Part shown: in pieces, positions 15,134 to 28,900 of the stretch | How positions within the stretch are numbered: the first letter of the stretch is position 1 | Layout of the letters: every line of letters begins with the position of its first letter | Source: Porpolomopsis calyptriformis | Taxonomy: Eukaryota; Basidiomycota; Agaricomycetes; Agaricales; Hygrophoraceae | NCBI GenBank assembly: GCA_951640195.1 | Contig: OX621169.1 | Coordinates: 806,001-870,000 of the forward strand | Direction: 5' to 3' | Length of the DNA stretch: 64,000 nt | The notes under the pieces: generated by a model | Seen by the model: only the letters and a program-made list of their open reading frames with translations | Database searches by the model: none | Told to the model about the DNA's origin: nothing | Translations under genes and position numbers: made by a program

Positions 15134-16720
15134 TTACATTGATGGGAGCTCTGTGTTTGGTGGTGGACTCTCGTGCTCAAGTCCCAAGGCTGGGTTAAAA
15201 CCCTTTGGAAAGACTTGTCGCACGTTGACATTGATGCGCGCACTTTGAAGATATTCTCGGTAAACGGCCCAATCAACGTCGCCATCGTTGCATTTGAGGT
15301 GAGCGGGAAGTGTATTTTCCAGAATGCGTGGTACACCTGAAGACATATCAATTTACAAATGAGGGATCGAATAAAACAGTTACAAACCATGGTAGGCTCG
15401 TCGACATGTTGGACCGGACATTATGATGACGTCTCCGGAACGTAGCAGGATTGCGACGGGCTCCACGTCCCTGGTGAGACCACCGATGAGGAAGATGGCG
15501 GCGTTACCAAGCCTGCTCCAAGAATGTGACAGATTTGCACATATCTGCCAAGAGACGGAGAATGCTCACGAGATAGATACCAGTGGTGATGTTGCACAAA
15601 ATTCTGAACGATCTACGTGGGCCATGAGGGTGTCCTGCGAGAAATTGGCTGGAGTTAAAAAACGCTGTAATGCCAATGGACGCACACACACCTTGCTCTG
15701 GTAAAAATTCACTATGCCTGCATCTGGCTCTGAAGGGGTCTGTCAATAAAATCGTAGTAAAAAAAACATCTGGGAGAGTACCATAAGTCTCCCCCCAAGT
15801 CCTCCAGTCTGGTCCACTATCACCCCAGTCAGCATCATTCCCGGATCCAAACACTTGCTCCCAATCAACCACGGCAACAGCACGTTTGCACACATCCTTC
15901 ACATTTGCGTGGACCGACCCACGTCCCTTCGAGAAGTCATATTGTTTGCTTCCCCAGTGATAGGACCACCCGATATTGGCCCAGCGCAGCTTCGGGAGGA
16001 GAGCTATGGGAGAAGCGGGGAGAAGAGTAGGAGAGGGTAGAGCGGACGGCTTGGGGGACTTGGATAGTAGTGCAAAGTTCTCGATGGTAGCGGGAGTGTT
16101 GTTGATCAATGTTCTTGGACCAGATGCTTCTTGGGGTGACATCGACTTGGAAGGAGAATATTCGGGCGAGACTCGGGGTTGGATGACAACATCTTGGTCT
16201 GCAGTCGTTCGAGAATTGAGATATGCATTCCACAAACCATTCTGAGGAAGAACATAGTGGATATCGAGGTTTGTTTCGTTTGGGTGACGGGCTTGATCGT
16301 GCAAGGACCAGCGCACAAGATCCCTCTGTCCCTCGGACGAGATGAATGAGGGTAACAAAACCAAGCCTGCTAGAAAGTTAACACTCTTAGATGGGGTGTG
16401 CAGGGCACCGACGCACCAGGTATGCTCGGTACAATATACACCTTTTGGTCGTCGAACTCACCGTGCACCTTGGGCGAAAGCTCCTTGCATTCTATGGGAC
16501 CTCCCAATCTCTGGCAGCACTTATCTGTCCCAACACCGGCAAGAGTCCCCAGATCTAACACATTCGAGAGGTCGGGAGGGGGAAACCGAGCCTTGTAGTG
16601 TTTCTCGGCGGCCCTAAACGCTGTCCAGTCCAAACCGACATCTTTGCCCCTCTTTCTGGTGGTCTTCAAATGCTGGCGGCGAGCTTTTTTGTAGGCTTGA
16701 GTGTCGGAGGTTGGAAACAT
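15134..16720 (-). CDS. ALKBH1-type Fe(II)/2-oxoglutarate nucleic-acid dioxygenase
   Basis: AlkB-family demethylase; ALKBH1 members act on methylated tRNA/DNA bases in mitochondria or nucleus. The gene reads from MFPTSDTQAYKKARRQH (16720) across an intron into LLPSFISSEGQRDLVRWSL, then the family block KLRWANIGWSYHWGSKQYDF. After an intron near 15690, the metal-binding pair appears as MAHVDRSE. Following exons give GNAAIFLIGGLTRDVEPVAI and GDVIIMSGPTCRRAYHGVPR, with the second His. The C-terminus has RINVNVRQVFPKGF, the usual arginine-containing end. Catalytic H-x-D...H residues are all present, so it should be active. It is head-to-head with LETM1. Substrate cannot be inferred. Confidence 0.88.
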
Positions 16721-16806
16721 TCAATGTGATAATCGTCGCCCAAAGTTGGTCACTTCCGTCGAAGAGTGATCTGATGTCTTTATGGCTGCCTCGTCCATCG
16801 TCCAGG

Positions 16807-19201
<2,395 letters not shown>

Positions 19202-19381
19202 TATACCTAGAACCGATAGACATGAACTTACTTTTTAATCGTATTTTCCAAAGTGCTCCGCTCATTCTGGATGCAACAACGATCGTTAGCTATTGCGGCT
19301 GCGACAGCCTTCGAATCCATCCAAGAATATCCTAGTAATAGATACAGGCGACCACAAAAGTCCCAGGAATTGACGACTCGA

Positions 19382-20191
19382 CTACTGCACGTCATGTTTA
19401 TGACGAGGACCGTGACCGCTGCTCTCCTTTTGTTTTTTGTTGTCGAGTACTGGGGTAGCTTCCCGTAGTCGTTTTGGCCAGTTGTCTTCGTTTTCACTTT
19501 CGACGACCGAGTCCTCGTCATCTGCGTCTGCTTTTTCCGCCCAGAACCGTCCTGCTTGGAGAGCGAGTACGCCTGTTAATGCGACGCTGCAGATGAGGTT
19601 GTTGGATGCAAGCTCGAGGGTTGCGCTTCGGAGTGCTCGAGGGAATGGGTCGTGCAGCCCGTGGGTGGGCAGAGAGTTAAATGTTGCGAAAAGACCTGCG
19701 GAATGGATGTAAGTTGGGGTAGTTATGAATGGTCGAAGAAGGTGACGAACTGGGCATGACGGAATATAAATACATAATAATCGAGGTGCCGAAGAGGACT
19801 TGTTGGCCGATCGGAAGTTTTAAAAAAAGCTAGTCGACGAGGGAACAAATTGCTCACATATGCTGCCGCCGTCAAACATGAGGTTTCCTGCTTCGCCATC
19901 ACGTAGACTCCAAAAGATAGTAGCGCCACCGATGACGACGATAGCGGCCAAGAAGTACTGGAGCGGTAAAGGACCCTTGGCGAGGATGGCATAATAGGAA
20001 GCCGCAGTCCAAAGGTGTTCGTCTGTAACGGGAGACTTCCAAAGGGTCAAAGAATCTGCTATCCAATGGGTGAAGAGGGTTCCTAAAAACGGGGTGGAAG
20101 TAAATAAAACGAGCGGCGGATGGATATTAAGGTGAAGCTGACCTAACAAGAAGGATGTTACACAGACGACGACGCCTGCACGGACACCCAT
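19382..20191 (-). CDS. SHR3-like ER chaperone for amino-acid permeases
   Basis: Predicted ER membrane protein that assists folding and exit of plasma-membrane amino-acid permeases (Shr3/Psh3 family). The first exon begins MGVRAGVVVCVTSFLLG and splices into TLFTHWIADSLTLWKSPVTD, a family-like luminal block. Further hydrophobic stretches are LQYFLAAIVVIGGATIFW, a short exon reading LFGTSIIMYLYSVMP, and NNLICSVALTGVLALQAG, consistent with four membrane spans. The tail is hydrophilic and lysine-rich and ends at 19382. The middle exon (about 19750-19810) is my reading and its borders are uncertain. Identification rests on pattern recognition of the family, not on a search. It is head-to-head with the RsfS-like gene. 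Confidence 0.68.
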
Positions 20192-20335
20192 TCTGTACGA
20201 CGAGGGTGGTGGTGAATGCTAAGGACTGTGATCAGGTTAACGAAACATTGGACTAAATTTTAAGCTCCGTCTTTCACGTGATTAATCCCAAAACCGAACT
20301 GGTTCCGAAAACGGAAACGAACTAGTTCCGAATCT

Positions 20336-21005
20336 ATGCCCTTTCCTCGATCTCTTCCTCGTCGGTTCCTTTCCTCCCTCCCATGGTTCGTTGACCCACC
20401 AGCCCCTCTCCCGCCTCGCATACCTCCTCTTCCCTCTCTTACCGTACCCACCGACGCCCCAGACCAGTTGAAACACCTCCATTCTCACCTATGCCGTTCA
20501 CCCCATCTCGACCCCTCAGCCCTCGTCGTCTGCCGACCGACATCCTTCCAGCCAGGACCCCCCCTGCCTAGTCGCTATCCCAAAGGTCGACGGCGACGAC
20601 GGGGTGGATCGTACGCTGGAGAAGGCATACCGGAATCCGTTGGGAGTGTCTGGAGTTGGTTCGTTATAGCACAAGCAAGTGAAGCCCGATACCGCATAAA
20701 TTATGATCAGCAGTTGACTTTTCCCTTTATTTATCTCAAGGTGAAGGAAGGCACTGAAAATCGAGGCGCGATTCAGTCGGTTGTGCGTCTCGTTCGAAAA
20801 ACGGTTTGTAGTTTGGACCTACTTGATTGCTTCATATACTCACACAAAGAATGACTGGTAGTTGCTGTCTATGCAGCCTTCACCGGCTCTACCGCCCAAT
20901 TCGAGGCGCCGAATGCATAACGGCTGGGCGATGATCGACGCGGGAGATTTTGCCGTGCATGTGCTGAGCAAAGGAGCTCGTGAAAGATACTTTGAAAGTG
21001 GCTAA
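20336..21005 (+). CDS. RsfS/Iojap-like (MALSU1-type) mitochondrial ribosome-assembly protein
   Basis: Three coding blocks form a small mitochondrial protein. The first (from 20336) is a basic, proline-rich leader MPFPRSLPRRFLSSLPWFVD ending around VWSW. The second (20741-20803) reads VKEGTENRGAIQSVVRLVRK. The third (20877-21005) reads RRMHNGWAMIDAGDFAVHVL...ARERYF, which matches the C-terminal signature of RsfS/Iojap proteins (GWxxIDxGDxxVHxx...REFY). The family binds the large ribosomal subunit. The first intron border is ambiguous because the frame stays open; the second intron (20804-20876) has good borders. It ends only 35 bp from the stop of BTB copy B. The match is by motif only. Confidence 0.6.
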
Positions 21006-21040
21006 CAATAATTGATCGAATATATCGTTTATTGCTGCTA

Positions 21041-22032
21041 TTACAATAGCTCGCTGAACTTTGGTATTTTCCACACGTCCTTTATCACCTTCCTGCACCA
21101 CACATCTATGCTATGGCGAATATCGTTATCGGGACCATAGTATTCTGAAGACAATTCAAAGGTCTCATCCAAGTCCTTCAGCGACTTTAAATCCATCGCA
21201 AGTTCGCGAGTTATGTCTGCAACTGCCATTTTCCAAGGCTCACACCGACAGACAACATCGGGACCCTCTTCATCTTGGTCATCTTCATCTTTTGCTCGCA
21301 GGTGATAAGATGGTGAAGGATAGGAAATCGCCTGGCGCTGCGCCCTGAGCCAGTGACCCAAGTACTGGGCCTAGACATCGAAGCAGTGAGGTTCATTCGC
21401 AACCACCAGGGAGGCTGGCAACGTACCCATGCTGCAAATGTCTCAGCCGAAAGACATTTATTTGCCTCGCTTATGTTAAGTGTGATGGACTCCGATGCAG
21501 CCTCGTTCATGATTTTCTTGTATCCGTGCCTCCAAGCGTACTCCAATACCTCAAGTGGATAATGAGGAATCATACCCCTAAGAACAGTTAGTCTAGTTGT
21601 TACACCCCTGTTAACGCCAGATGCGAACAAACCTCATAAGCAGTCTACATGTTGTCATAGCGGAAACAACTTGATATTTTTCCACCGCTTCTGCGATTTG
21701 AGCCAGCATATTGAACTTGACAGTTGCTAAATCAAGCCGGTGATGGGGTGACATGAGCCGTAAGAGCGCATCAAGAACTTTTGCAGTTTCTGTAAGATCG
21801 ACGACTTCTTCAGATGATGCTAGGAACGCTTCGGCACCCAAAAACGCGACTGAGTGAGCTTGCAGGTTCATTCTGTAGAATTTGAATATCGTGCCATCGC
21901 TTGAGCGTAAAATAATATCTCCCTCAGGATCACGGACTAACCCAGTTGTCAGCAAGTCTCCACTGAAAGGATGGTGGTGAATAGCTCACATCGCTCAGAA
22001 ATCTGGACCTCGGCAGCTGATGCTGAGTCCAT
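21041..22032 (-). CDS. BTB/POZ-domain protein, copy B (inverted paralogue)
   Basis: Paralogue of the BTB gene at 13.9 kb. Exons 22032-21990, 21936-21633, 21577-21427 and 21370-21041 total 828 nt (275 residues). Exon 2 and exon 3 have exactly the same lengths (304 and 151 nt) as in copy A, and introns sit at the same codons. The BTB core reads ISERFRDPEGDIILRSSDG and FKFYRMNLQAHS; the C-terminal part is more diverged (CRCEPWKMAVADITRELAM) and contains an acidic insert (DEDDQDEEG). All splice sites are intact, so it is probably expressed. It lies just downstream of the second, broken NLR copy. Confidence 0.82.
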
Positions 22033-22171
22033 GCGCAAGAAAAAAGTGATCACATGACCGTGATCGACATAACATCTTACTGGCATGAAAAAGTTGCACA
22101 GCATACCAAAGTGAGAGTTCATGCTACAAATAGCAAAATCAGATAAAGAATGATCTTGCAAGACCAACGAG

Positions 22172-22722
22172 CTAGAACTTAGAGGTTAATGAAATAAGTA
22201 GATATGCCCAGATGGCGAGACGACCACCCCCTGAGCCAAAAACTACATGATCCCTGTTCACATCCCATGTCCTTGGTCTACAAGCAACCGGAATCCAACA
22301 AAGCCACCAATCCAGAGCACTTGAATGGGTCCAGCTGTCTGCAGAAACACACCCAAATATTGGACCAATTGCGTCAGCGAGGAACAAGTTTGGGGATAAA
22401 CAACGAAGTCGCATGACAGATTTAACTGATTTGAAATGTCCTTTGAAGGTCTTCAGCTGCATACCACCGACCCCGTCCCACAGTCGAATAGTATAGTGGT
22501 TGGATCCAGAGATGACACCGATGCCATCTGGAGAGAATGCGACTGAATATACACAGGATGAATGTCTGTAGAGGGTGTTCAGACATACCACTGACTCCTT
22601 CCCACAGTCGAACAGTCCCATCAGAGGATCCAGACACGATACGGGTGCCGTCTGGGGAGAATGCAACCGAATATACCAGAGCCGAGAAGGGTGTTCAGAC
22701 ATGTACCACTGACTCTGTCCCA
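22172..22722 (-). pseudogene. 3' fragment of the second NLR copy (WD repeats and C-terminus)
   Basis: Minus-strand WD40 sequence homologous to the end of the intact NLR gene at 3.9 kb. Two repeats are recognisable (SVAFSPDGTRIVSGS near 22640 and SVAFSPDGIGVISGSN near 22520), followed by the characteristic C-terminal blade (WIPVACRPRTWDVNRDHVVF, aligned with WIPVSCRPNTLATRGDRVVL in the intact gene). Small deletions shift the frame at least twice in this fragment, between repeats. It is separated from its 5' part (34532-36400) by the 11.8-kb insertion. The ATGs here are not real starts. Confidence 0.85.
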
Positions 22723-22728
22723 CAGCCG
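22723..22728. repeat. Left target-site duplication CAGCCG
   Basis: CAGCCG abuts the left terminal inverted repeat. The same six bases follow the right one at 34532-34537. Removing the element plus one copy restores a WD repeat reading NTIRLWDRVSG across the junction. Confidence 0.85.
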
Positions 22729-22868
22729 TATACTGCTATTTTTGTACATTTAATCGTCGCGTCGCGTTTCATGTTGCGTTTGTACAAACTACTGATAACA
22801 ACATTGTTTCTCTAAGAAACATCAATTAATTGGGTGTGCACATCCTCTAGCTTGCCCACAAAGACATC
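22729..22868 (+). repeat. Left terminal inverted repeat
   Basis: About 75 bp at high identity with the inverted right end (both begin TATACTGCTATTTTTGTACA, then TCGTCGCGTCGCGTTTCATG). Patchy matches continue (CTAAGAAACAT-AATTAATT, AGCTTGCC) to about 140 bp. Confidence 0.82.
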
Positions 22869-23189
22869 AGCAAAAGTGCAGAAACGTTGACTGACAATGT
22901 AATGTCAGGTAAGGTCAACAAGGTTGACCTTGTTCACCAGGTTAGAGACCTACCTTACCTTGTCAGAACCTCGCTTAATATCCAGACATTGTATGGTAAG
23001 GTATTAATAAATTGACCTGATTTCTGGAACCTTACCTAGTAATACCTTACAATGTATGATAATTTATGCTAAGGAAGTAAAAACAATGCAAGTCCAGGCC
23101 ATTTTACCACCCAAGTTGGCTTTGGCTGATTTCTGATTTCTGAATTTTCTGAGGTAGTGTATTTAAATTCTAATATAACCAGTTACTTA

Positions 23190-23270
23190 ATGGATTCGAA
23201 CCCTCGCCCTCACAGTTGGAGCGTCAGCAACCGACGCATGAAAACTTTACCATTATACTAAAAGACCATA
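23190..23270 (-). ncRNA. tRNA-like / SINE-type pol III promoter sequence
   Basis: On the minus strand a perfect A-box pattern (TAGTATAATGG at 23260-23250) is followed by a perfect B box (GGTTCGAATCC at 23202-23192). A 5-bp stem GCGTC/GACGC encloses a 7-nt loop between them, like an anticodon arm. But U33 is missing and the T stem does not pair well, so it is a tRNA pseudogene or the head of a tRNA-derived SINE rather than a working tRNA gene. Confidence 0.5.
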
Positions 23271-23743
23271 AGTTAATGCAGTTATCAATAATACAAGTGT
23301 CCAAAATGGGAAGCATATATTTTTTCACGCATGCAGACAGCTCCCTGCTGCCCCCTTCACTTTACTGGATACTGGGATGGCTAGGTAAACTTACTTGAAC
23401 CTTACCAAACAAGGTAAGGTGTCCCTAAGATTATGGGGACCTTACATTGTTGTTACCATTCTGGTGAAAACCTTACATATGTATCCCTAGTTGTCACTTC
23501 GTGTCAAAGTACCACCAAGTTTTCTGTACAATATCTAGCACAGACTAGAAGAGGAAGAGATTACCGAGCCAGCCAAGTCAGGGTAAGGAACCCTAAACTT
23601 TACCGTGACCACCTTGCAAGGCATCGTTTCTGCACTTTTGCTGATGGATGCACCCGGAATGTCTGAGCCCGACACATCGCCGATGATGTGGGTGGTTGGC
23701 AGCAGGAAGCCACACAAGAAAAGCAGGCCATAAGGTCTGCCCG

Positions 23744-24021
23744 TTACACACTCGTAGGACCATTCCACCTTGTGCAGAGGTAGAAGGGGGGTAATGGTGG
23801 TAGAGGGTGGCTGTCACAACTGTAGTTGCAAGTCTTTTCACTAATCACAAGGCAGGCCTTGGAGCTCAATAAGTCTAGTAGGATGTAGAAGAAAGTTCTG
23901 ACAGGGACGTCTTCGAATAGAGTGATGATCCCTTCTGAATTAAGTTTTACTTCTACAAAGAAGTTGTTCTGCGGGTTGAATCCGTTGCGTGCCTCTGCTG
24001 AGAGTTTAGGGAATATGGGCA
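23744..24021 (-). CDS. Possible small protein inside the TIR element
   Basis: A minus-strand frame from the ATG at 24021 reads MPIFPKLSAEARNGF and VEVKLNSEGIITLFEDVPVR, with plausible residue composition, then becomes Cys/Pro-rich. It points away from the split gene starting at 24530, so the 0.5-kb gap between them could be a divergent promoter. No family was recognised and no splice structure was confirmed; it may be a chance frame. Confidence 0.25.
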
Positions 24022-24179
24022 TGAACGGTTGGCTCAGTAGTTGTGTTTTGTGTTTCTCTTTTCTTGTTCTGATGGAAAAGAAGTCTGATGATTCTGATTG
24101 CGTTCGTGCTACTACAAGTAATCTCACAGGAGGACGAAGTGATGATCCGCTTCGCCCTCAGGGTTTATATAGTATTTCT

Positions 24180-24529
24180 AAAATAGGAGTCACTATGAGT
24201 CAGCTTCCGCAGTCACCCCATTTTCTATTGTTCACAGCCTCTGGTTTAAGGTTTGCCATTGTTCTTAGTTATACTGTGGAAGGCTGTGTTGTTTTGATGA
24301 CTCAACTCTATTGGGCATAGCCTTCCGCAGTATCAGGCTGTGCTGTCTCATGACTGGTTCCTATTGTTCTTCTAGTCATGAGATCGCCGCTGTTTCTATC
24401 TCTTGTCCGGCGTATCGGGTTTCTCTTCTTTGACTGAGGAACCTCCTTTTGGTCTTCCTTTTGTGTCTGAGCATATAAAAGGTGTGGGGTTGTATCCCTA
24501 CGCTTCAGTTCAATCCTTGTCAATTCATC
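24180..24529 (+). promoter_or_regulatory. Promoter region of the split cargo gene
   Basis: A TATA-like CATATAAAAGG lies about 55 bp before the ATG at 24530. Upstream are three ATTGTTC motifs, TGAGTCA/TGACTCA-type sites, and an 18-bp near-perfect inverted repeat (24271-24288 with 24316-24333). The same ATTGTTC and TGASTCA motifs recur at 32.9-33.1 kb. Confidence 0.45.
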
Positions 24530-24571
24530 ATGACTCCCTCCCACCAAGGCCATTACGTCCGATTCTTCAAG

Positions 24572-24576
24572 CAGTC
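24572..24576. repeat. Left target-site duplication CAGTC of the retroelement
   Basis: CAGTC immediately precedes the left LTR and is repeated at 31493-31497 after the right LTR, the 5-bp duplication typical of Ty3/Gypsy integrases. Confidence 0.9.
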
Positions 24577-25019
24577 TGTTATAAACTGGTTGCCGATGAG
24601 ATGGTTTTACTTCGGAGAGCTCTGTCCCTAGACAATGATGATATCTCGAGTCCTAGTTATTGGGGTTGTTAACGAGGAATCAGACTTAAGGTCTGAGTAC
24701 GACTAACTAGGGGTTTATATACTGACTACGCTACTGCGGATGAGTCAGTGTAAACACGGGGAATACATGAGGAGTACATGAGGAATACATGCGACGAGTA
24801 AAGATAAGTATGATAAGAGACTCGGAGCATGTGAAAAGGTGAAACAGCATGTGAAAGAATGAAACATGATCGTCGGAAATGAAATGGGTCTTATCTAGGA
24901 TATATGAAAAGATAAGGAATCGTGGGGAATCCCTGGGGAATCCCAAGTAGAGATAGGACCTGTCCGACTAAGCACTGATGACTAACATAGAGAGGAAATG
25001 AAAATTTACGTCCGTGACA
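24577..25019 (-). repeat. LTR, 3' end of element (left)
   Basis: 443 bp, no difference seen from the right LTR at 31050-31492. In element orientation it begins TGTCACGGACG and ends TTTATAACA. The 71-residue frame inside each LTR is not a gene. Confidence 0.92.
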
Positions 25020-25053
25020 TACACCTCGTTTTTCGGGAAATTCGACCCGAATT

Positions 25054-25791
25054 TCAAACTTGGGCGGTGTCGGGCGTTTCGTCCTCTGAGGCCTGAGTCT
25101 GGATTTCCTCAGTGGCGGGGGCCTCAATGACCACTGAGAGGGAAGCGATGGGGACAGTGTCTGAGACCGCTTCGATGGGGGAAGGGGCTCGGACTGTCTC
25201 GACGTCGTCGTTGTCCGGGTATTCTAAGTCGAGGTTGATGGGGTACTCGACTGACGCACCGTAGTTGATTATGGTCTCCGTCGTCGCGAGATCTTGTTGG
25301 GCTCGGAGAAAATCTTCTCGAGAGAGTCGTTCAGCTCGACGACTCTCTTCTACGAGCCTGGCGATGACGGCGCGGGTGGTGACGTCGTAACAATCAACCC
25401 ATGTTCGCCTCTTCTGTCGTTGGAGCTCCCAGACTTTGAGCTCGCTTTCGTCCCAGCGGTTCTTCCAATACAGGGCGCTTCTTTCCGATGCTTTGAGCTC
25501 GGCTTTCAAAACGTCGCGTTCTTGACGGAGTTCTCGGTTCCAGTTACTGACGCTGTTGCTGTGAACCGTAAGACGCGAGATGGTGACGGCGGGGTCTTCA
25601 GGAGGAGGGGTCTGAGTAGGATATTCGTTGAAGAAGTCCTCCGCGCGTGCGCGACCTTGTCGACGTAGTTGTCGAGTGGAGGAGGAAGAAGTGGAGGGAC
25701 CGGGGGTAGGGGAACGGAGGATGGCGGACGAGGGGATTCGTCCAGCGCGTCTGATAGCGACTTGAGGAGAAGGAGATCGAGTGGCGGGCAT
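25054..25791 (-). CDS. Third ORF of the retroelement, between pol and 3' LTR
   Basis: 245 residues from a true ATG at 25791, starting 165 nt after the pol stop and ending 34 bp before the LTR. The N-terminus is Ser/Pro/Arg-rich; the centre is a likely coiled coil (NRELRQERDVLKAELKASER then WDESELKVWELQRQKRR); the C-terminus is acidic (DLEYPDNDDVETV). There is no signal peptide or membrane segment, so it is not an envelope-like protein in the usual sense despite its position. No family was recognised. The frame is intact, unlike neutral sequence would be over long times, but the element is young, so that is weak evidence of function. Confidence 0.72.
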   Translation of the reverse strand: MPATRSPSPQVAIRRAGRIPSSAILRSPTPGPSTSSSSTRQLRRQGRARAEDFFNEYPTQTPPPEDPAVTISRLTVHSNSVSNWNRELRQERDVLKAELKASERSALYWKNRWDESELKVWELQRQKRRTWVDCYDVTTRAVIARLVEESRRAERLSREDFLRAQQDLATTETIINYGASVEYPINLDLEYPDNDDVETVRAPSPIEAVSDTVPIASLSVVIEAPATEEIQTQASEDETPDTAQV

Positions 25792-25956
25792 TATGAAGGA
25801 TGGTTTAACAGCGTTAGGAACAAGAGTACTGGGTAAGTTCGCCGAAAATGGGGAATGACTGGATGGAATCGTATCAACGATTCTGAGCTTTTATAAGTGC
25901 CAACTCGACCTAAAAATAGAATTCAAAAATGGACAGCCGGAATGATGACAAACGAA

Positions 25957-28900
25957 TCAAGTCGCCGTTTGAATCGAATCTTCGTAAGTCTTCACAATTT
26001 CCTTGGCGTGTCGTAAGACGCTCGATCGTTCTTCCCAGGTAGCTTCTTCGATTGGATAGCCTTTCCATTTGACCAAATACTTTCGTCGGCGTTGAACTCC
26101 AGAGTGTTGAAGAATAGATTCAACTTCGTATTCTTCTTCGTTCTCGATCAGATCTGGTGGAGGTCGAGATGTATCAGTAATATCAGGGTGGAGTAACTTA
26201 TCTTCGATGTTTGGTCTCAGGAGTGATACGTGAAAGACTGGATGGAGTTTCCAAGTTCCGGGGATATCGATAAGATACGCAAGATCCGATACTTGTTTCA
26301 GAATCTTGAACGGTCCAGTTCTTCGGTTATCTAGCTTCTTGGCGGGCCGAGTCGTCTTGATGTTCTTGGTATCTAACCAAACCAATTCTCCGACTTTGAA
26401 GGGGGGAGAGAGTTTCCGTTTTCGATCAGCGTATTTCTTCATCGATTCTGCAGCGTGTGATAGTGATTCGCTAGCACTCTTCTGAGCACGCGTGAGACGT
26501 TCATGGAAGGTGTTTGCTGCGGGAACGTTACTCGGGGATTCAATTGTGATCGGCAAATGAGGGTGACGGCCATATTCCAAATAGAAGGGTGATTGTGATG
26601 TGGAGGAGTGTTGTCGATTATTGTAAGCGAATTCGGCAGAAGCCAGCCATTCGGACCAATCGTCTTGCATAAAGTTGGTATAGAACCGTAGGTAGACCTC
26701 GAGTTCTTGATTCGTTCGCTCGGTCTGACCATCGGTCTCGGGATGATAAGCAGTGGACAGTCCAGAAATGGTTCCTAAGAGTTTATTGAGGGCTTCAGTG
26801 AATTTTGATGCGAACTGAACTCCACGATCGGAAATGATCTTCTTTGGCCATCCATGATGTTTCCAGATGTGATCACGGAAAAGTCGGGCAGCACCTTCTG
26901 ATGAGAGATTGGAAGTCGTCGGAATAAAGTGGGCACGTTTTGTAAAGCGATCGACGACTACCATCACAGCGTCGTATCCAAGCGAGTCAGGTAGCTGAAC
27001 GATGAGATCGACGGTAATCTCAGTCCATGGTTCGGTAGCGGGGGGTATAGGTTGTAGGAGTCCTGTCGGTTTCGAAGGATAGTTCTTGTTCTGTTGACAA
27101 GCAGGACAGGATCGTACATAATTGATAACGTCTTGAGAGACGCCATCCCAAACAAAGTTTCGGAGCACCAGCTCCTTCGTCTTCTCAATGCCAGGGTGTC
27201 CAGCATGGGGGTAGGCGTGGGACAGTCGTATTATGTTTGTGCGCAGAGATACTTCCTCCGGCACCACAATTCGACCTTCAACATCGCGAACCAACCCATC
27301 GACTTGGTCCCAAAACAGTGAGGCATCCTCGATTTTCTGTGAGATCTTGTGCGGTATTGGCAATTTGAAGCGTAATCTTGCGAAAAAGTCCGGTTCTGAA
27401 AGTTTGACGATCGAATTGATCCAATGTTCATCTGCGATTAAAGCCTCATCTTCCACCTCGCCTTTACCCTCGTCGAAATAATCCGGGCGCCTGGATAACC
27501 CATCGGCTTTGTTCTTTCTCCCTGGGACGTACTCGATTTTATACTCGTATCTCGACAGGATTTCTGACCAACGAGCACGTCGTCCAAACAATACGCGAGC
27601 AGTACTGAAATATTTGAGAGCGAGGCTGTCGGTACGGATTAGAAGGTCGTGTCGCGATCCTTCCAAAAGATGTCGCCATGCTTTAAGACAGTCTATTATC
27701 GCTAAGAGCTCGGCGTCGTGAGTCGGATATTTCTTTTCAGCGGGAGTCAAAGATCTTGAGTGAAAGCCTACAGGTTTCCATTCGTTTTCGTGCAACTGAG
27801 ACAGTATACCTCCTAAGGCAAAACCAGAGGCGTCAGTCTCCAAGCAGTACGGCAGATCTTGGTCCGGTACTTCGAGGACAGGGGCATTCGTGAGGGAGTG
27901 TTTTAATTGATCAAAGGCGTGTTGTCGTTTGGGAGTCCATTCCCATACAGTATCTTTGCGGAGTAATTCATTAAGTGGTTGGGCGATCTTTGAGAAGTCC
28001 TTGATGTATTTTCTCCAGAAATTGGCACTTCCGAGAAAGGATTGAAGTTGTTTAACGGTTCGAGGTTCGGGCCACTCAGCTATGGCTTTGACCTTCTTGG
28101 GATTGGTTCCAATATGACCTTTCGTTAAGGTCATTCCCAGATAGATCACCTCTTCTTTCTCGAATTGACATTTGACAGGTTTGCAGGAGAGCTTGTTCTT
28201 CTTCATGACATCAAGGGTTTTGAACGTCCAGTAACGCAATTCTTCTAGATCATCTCCGCAGATGAGAACATCATCAATATAGATGAAAACACAACCTGAT
28301 TTTAACACTTCGGCAAATCGCGTATCGATCATCCGTTGGAATGTAGCTGGAGAGTTCCGTAGACCAAAAAACATCACTCTTGGAACATAGAGTCCCTTGA
28401 CCGTATTGAAAGCGGCTTTCCATTCGTCGCCTTCCTTGATTCGAATGTTGTTGAATCCCCATCGGATATCCACAACTGTGAACAGTGCAGCAGATCGTAA
28501 TTTAGGCTGCTGGACGATTTGATGGAGAAGTGGTAAGGGGTATCGATCAGGAACGGTAAAGTGGTTCAGGTAACGGTAGTCTTCGATTGGTCTGTATCCA
28601 GCGTCTTGTCCTTTCGCGTTGATTTCTTCAGCTTTCTTGCTCAGGAAGAAGGGAGCGGCTTGAGGTGAGGTTCCTTTGAATATTCGTCCAGTGGCCACAT
28701 TTTCTTCCAAAAACTTCTCTAGAAAGTCTATCTCTCGAGGGGACATCGGATAAGTCTTGTCATTCTGAGGTACGAAGTTATCCTTGAGATCAATGACGTG
28801 ATCAAATTCAGAATGAGGTGGAAGGGAATCGAAGGACTCCTTGGCGAAGACACTAGCATAGTCTTCCCAATAGACCTCCGGTACAAACTTTCGCATATCT

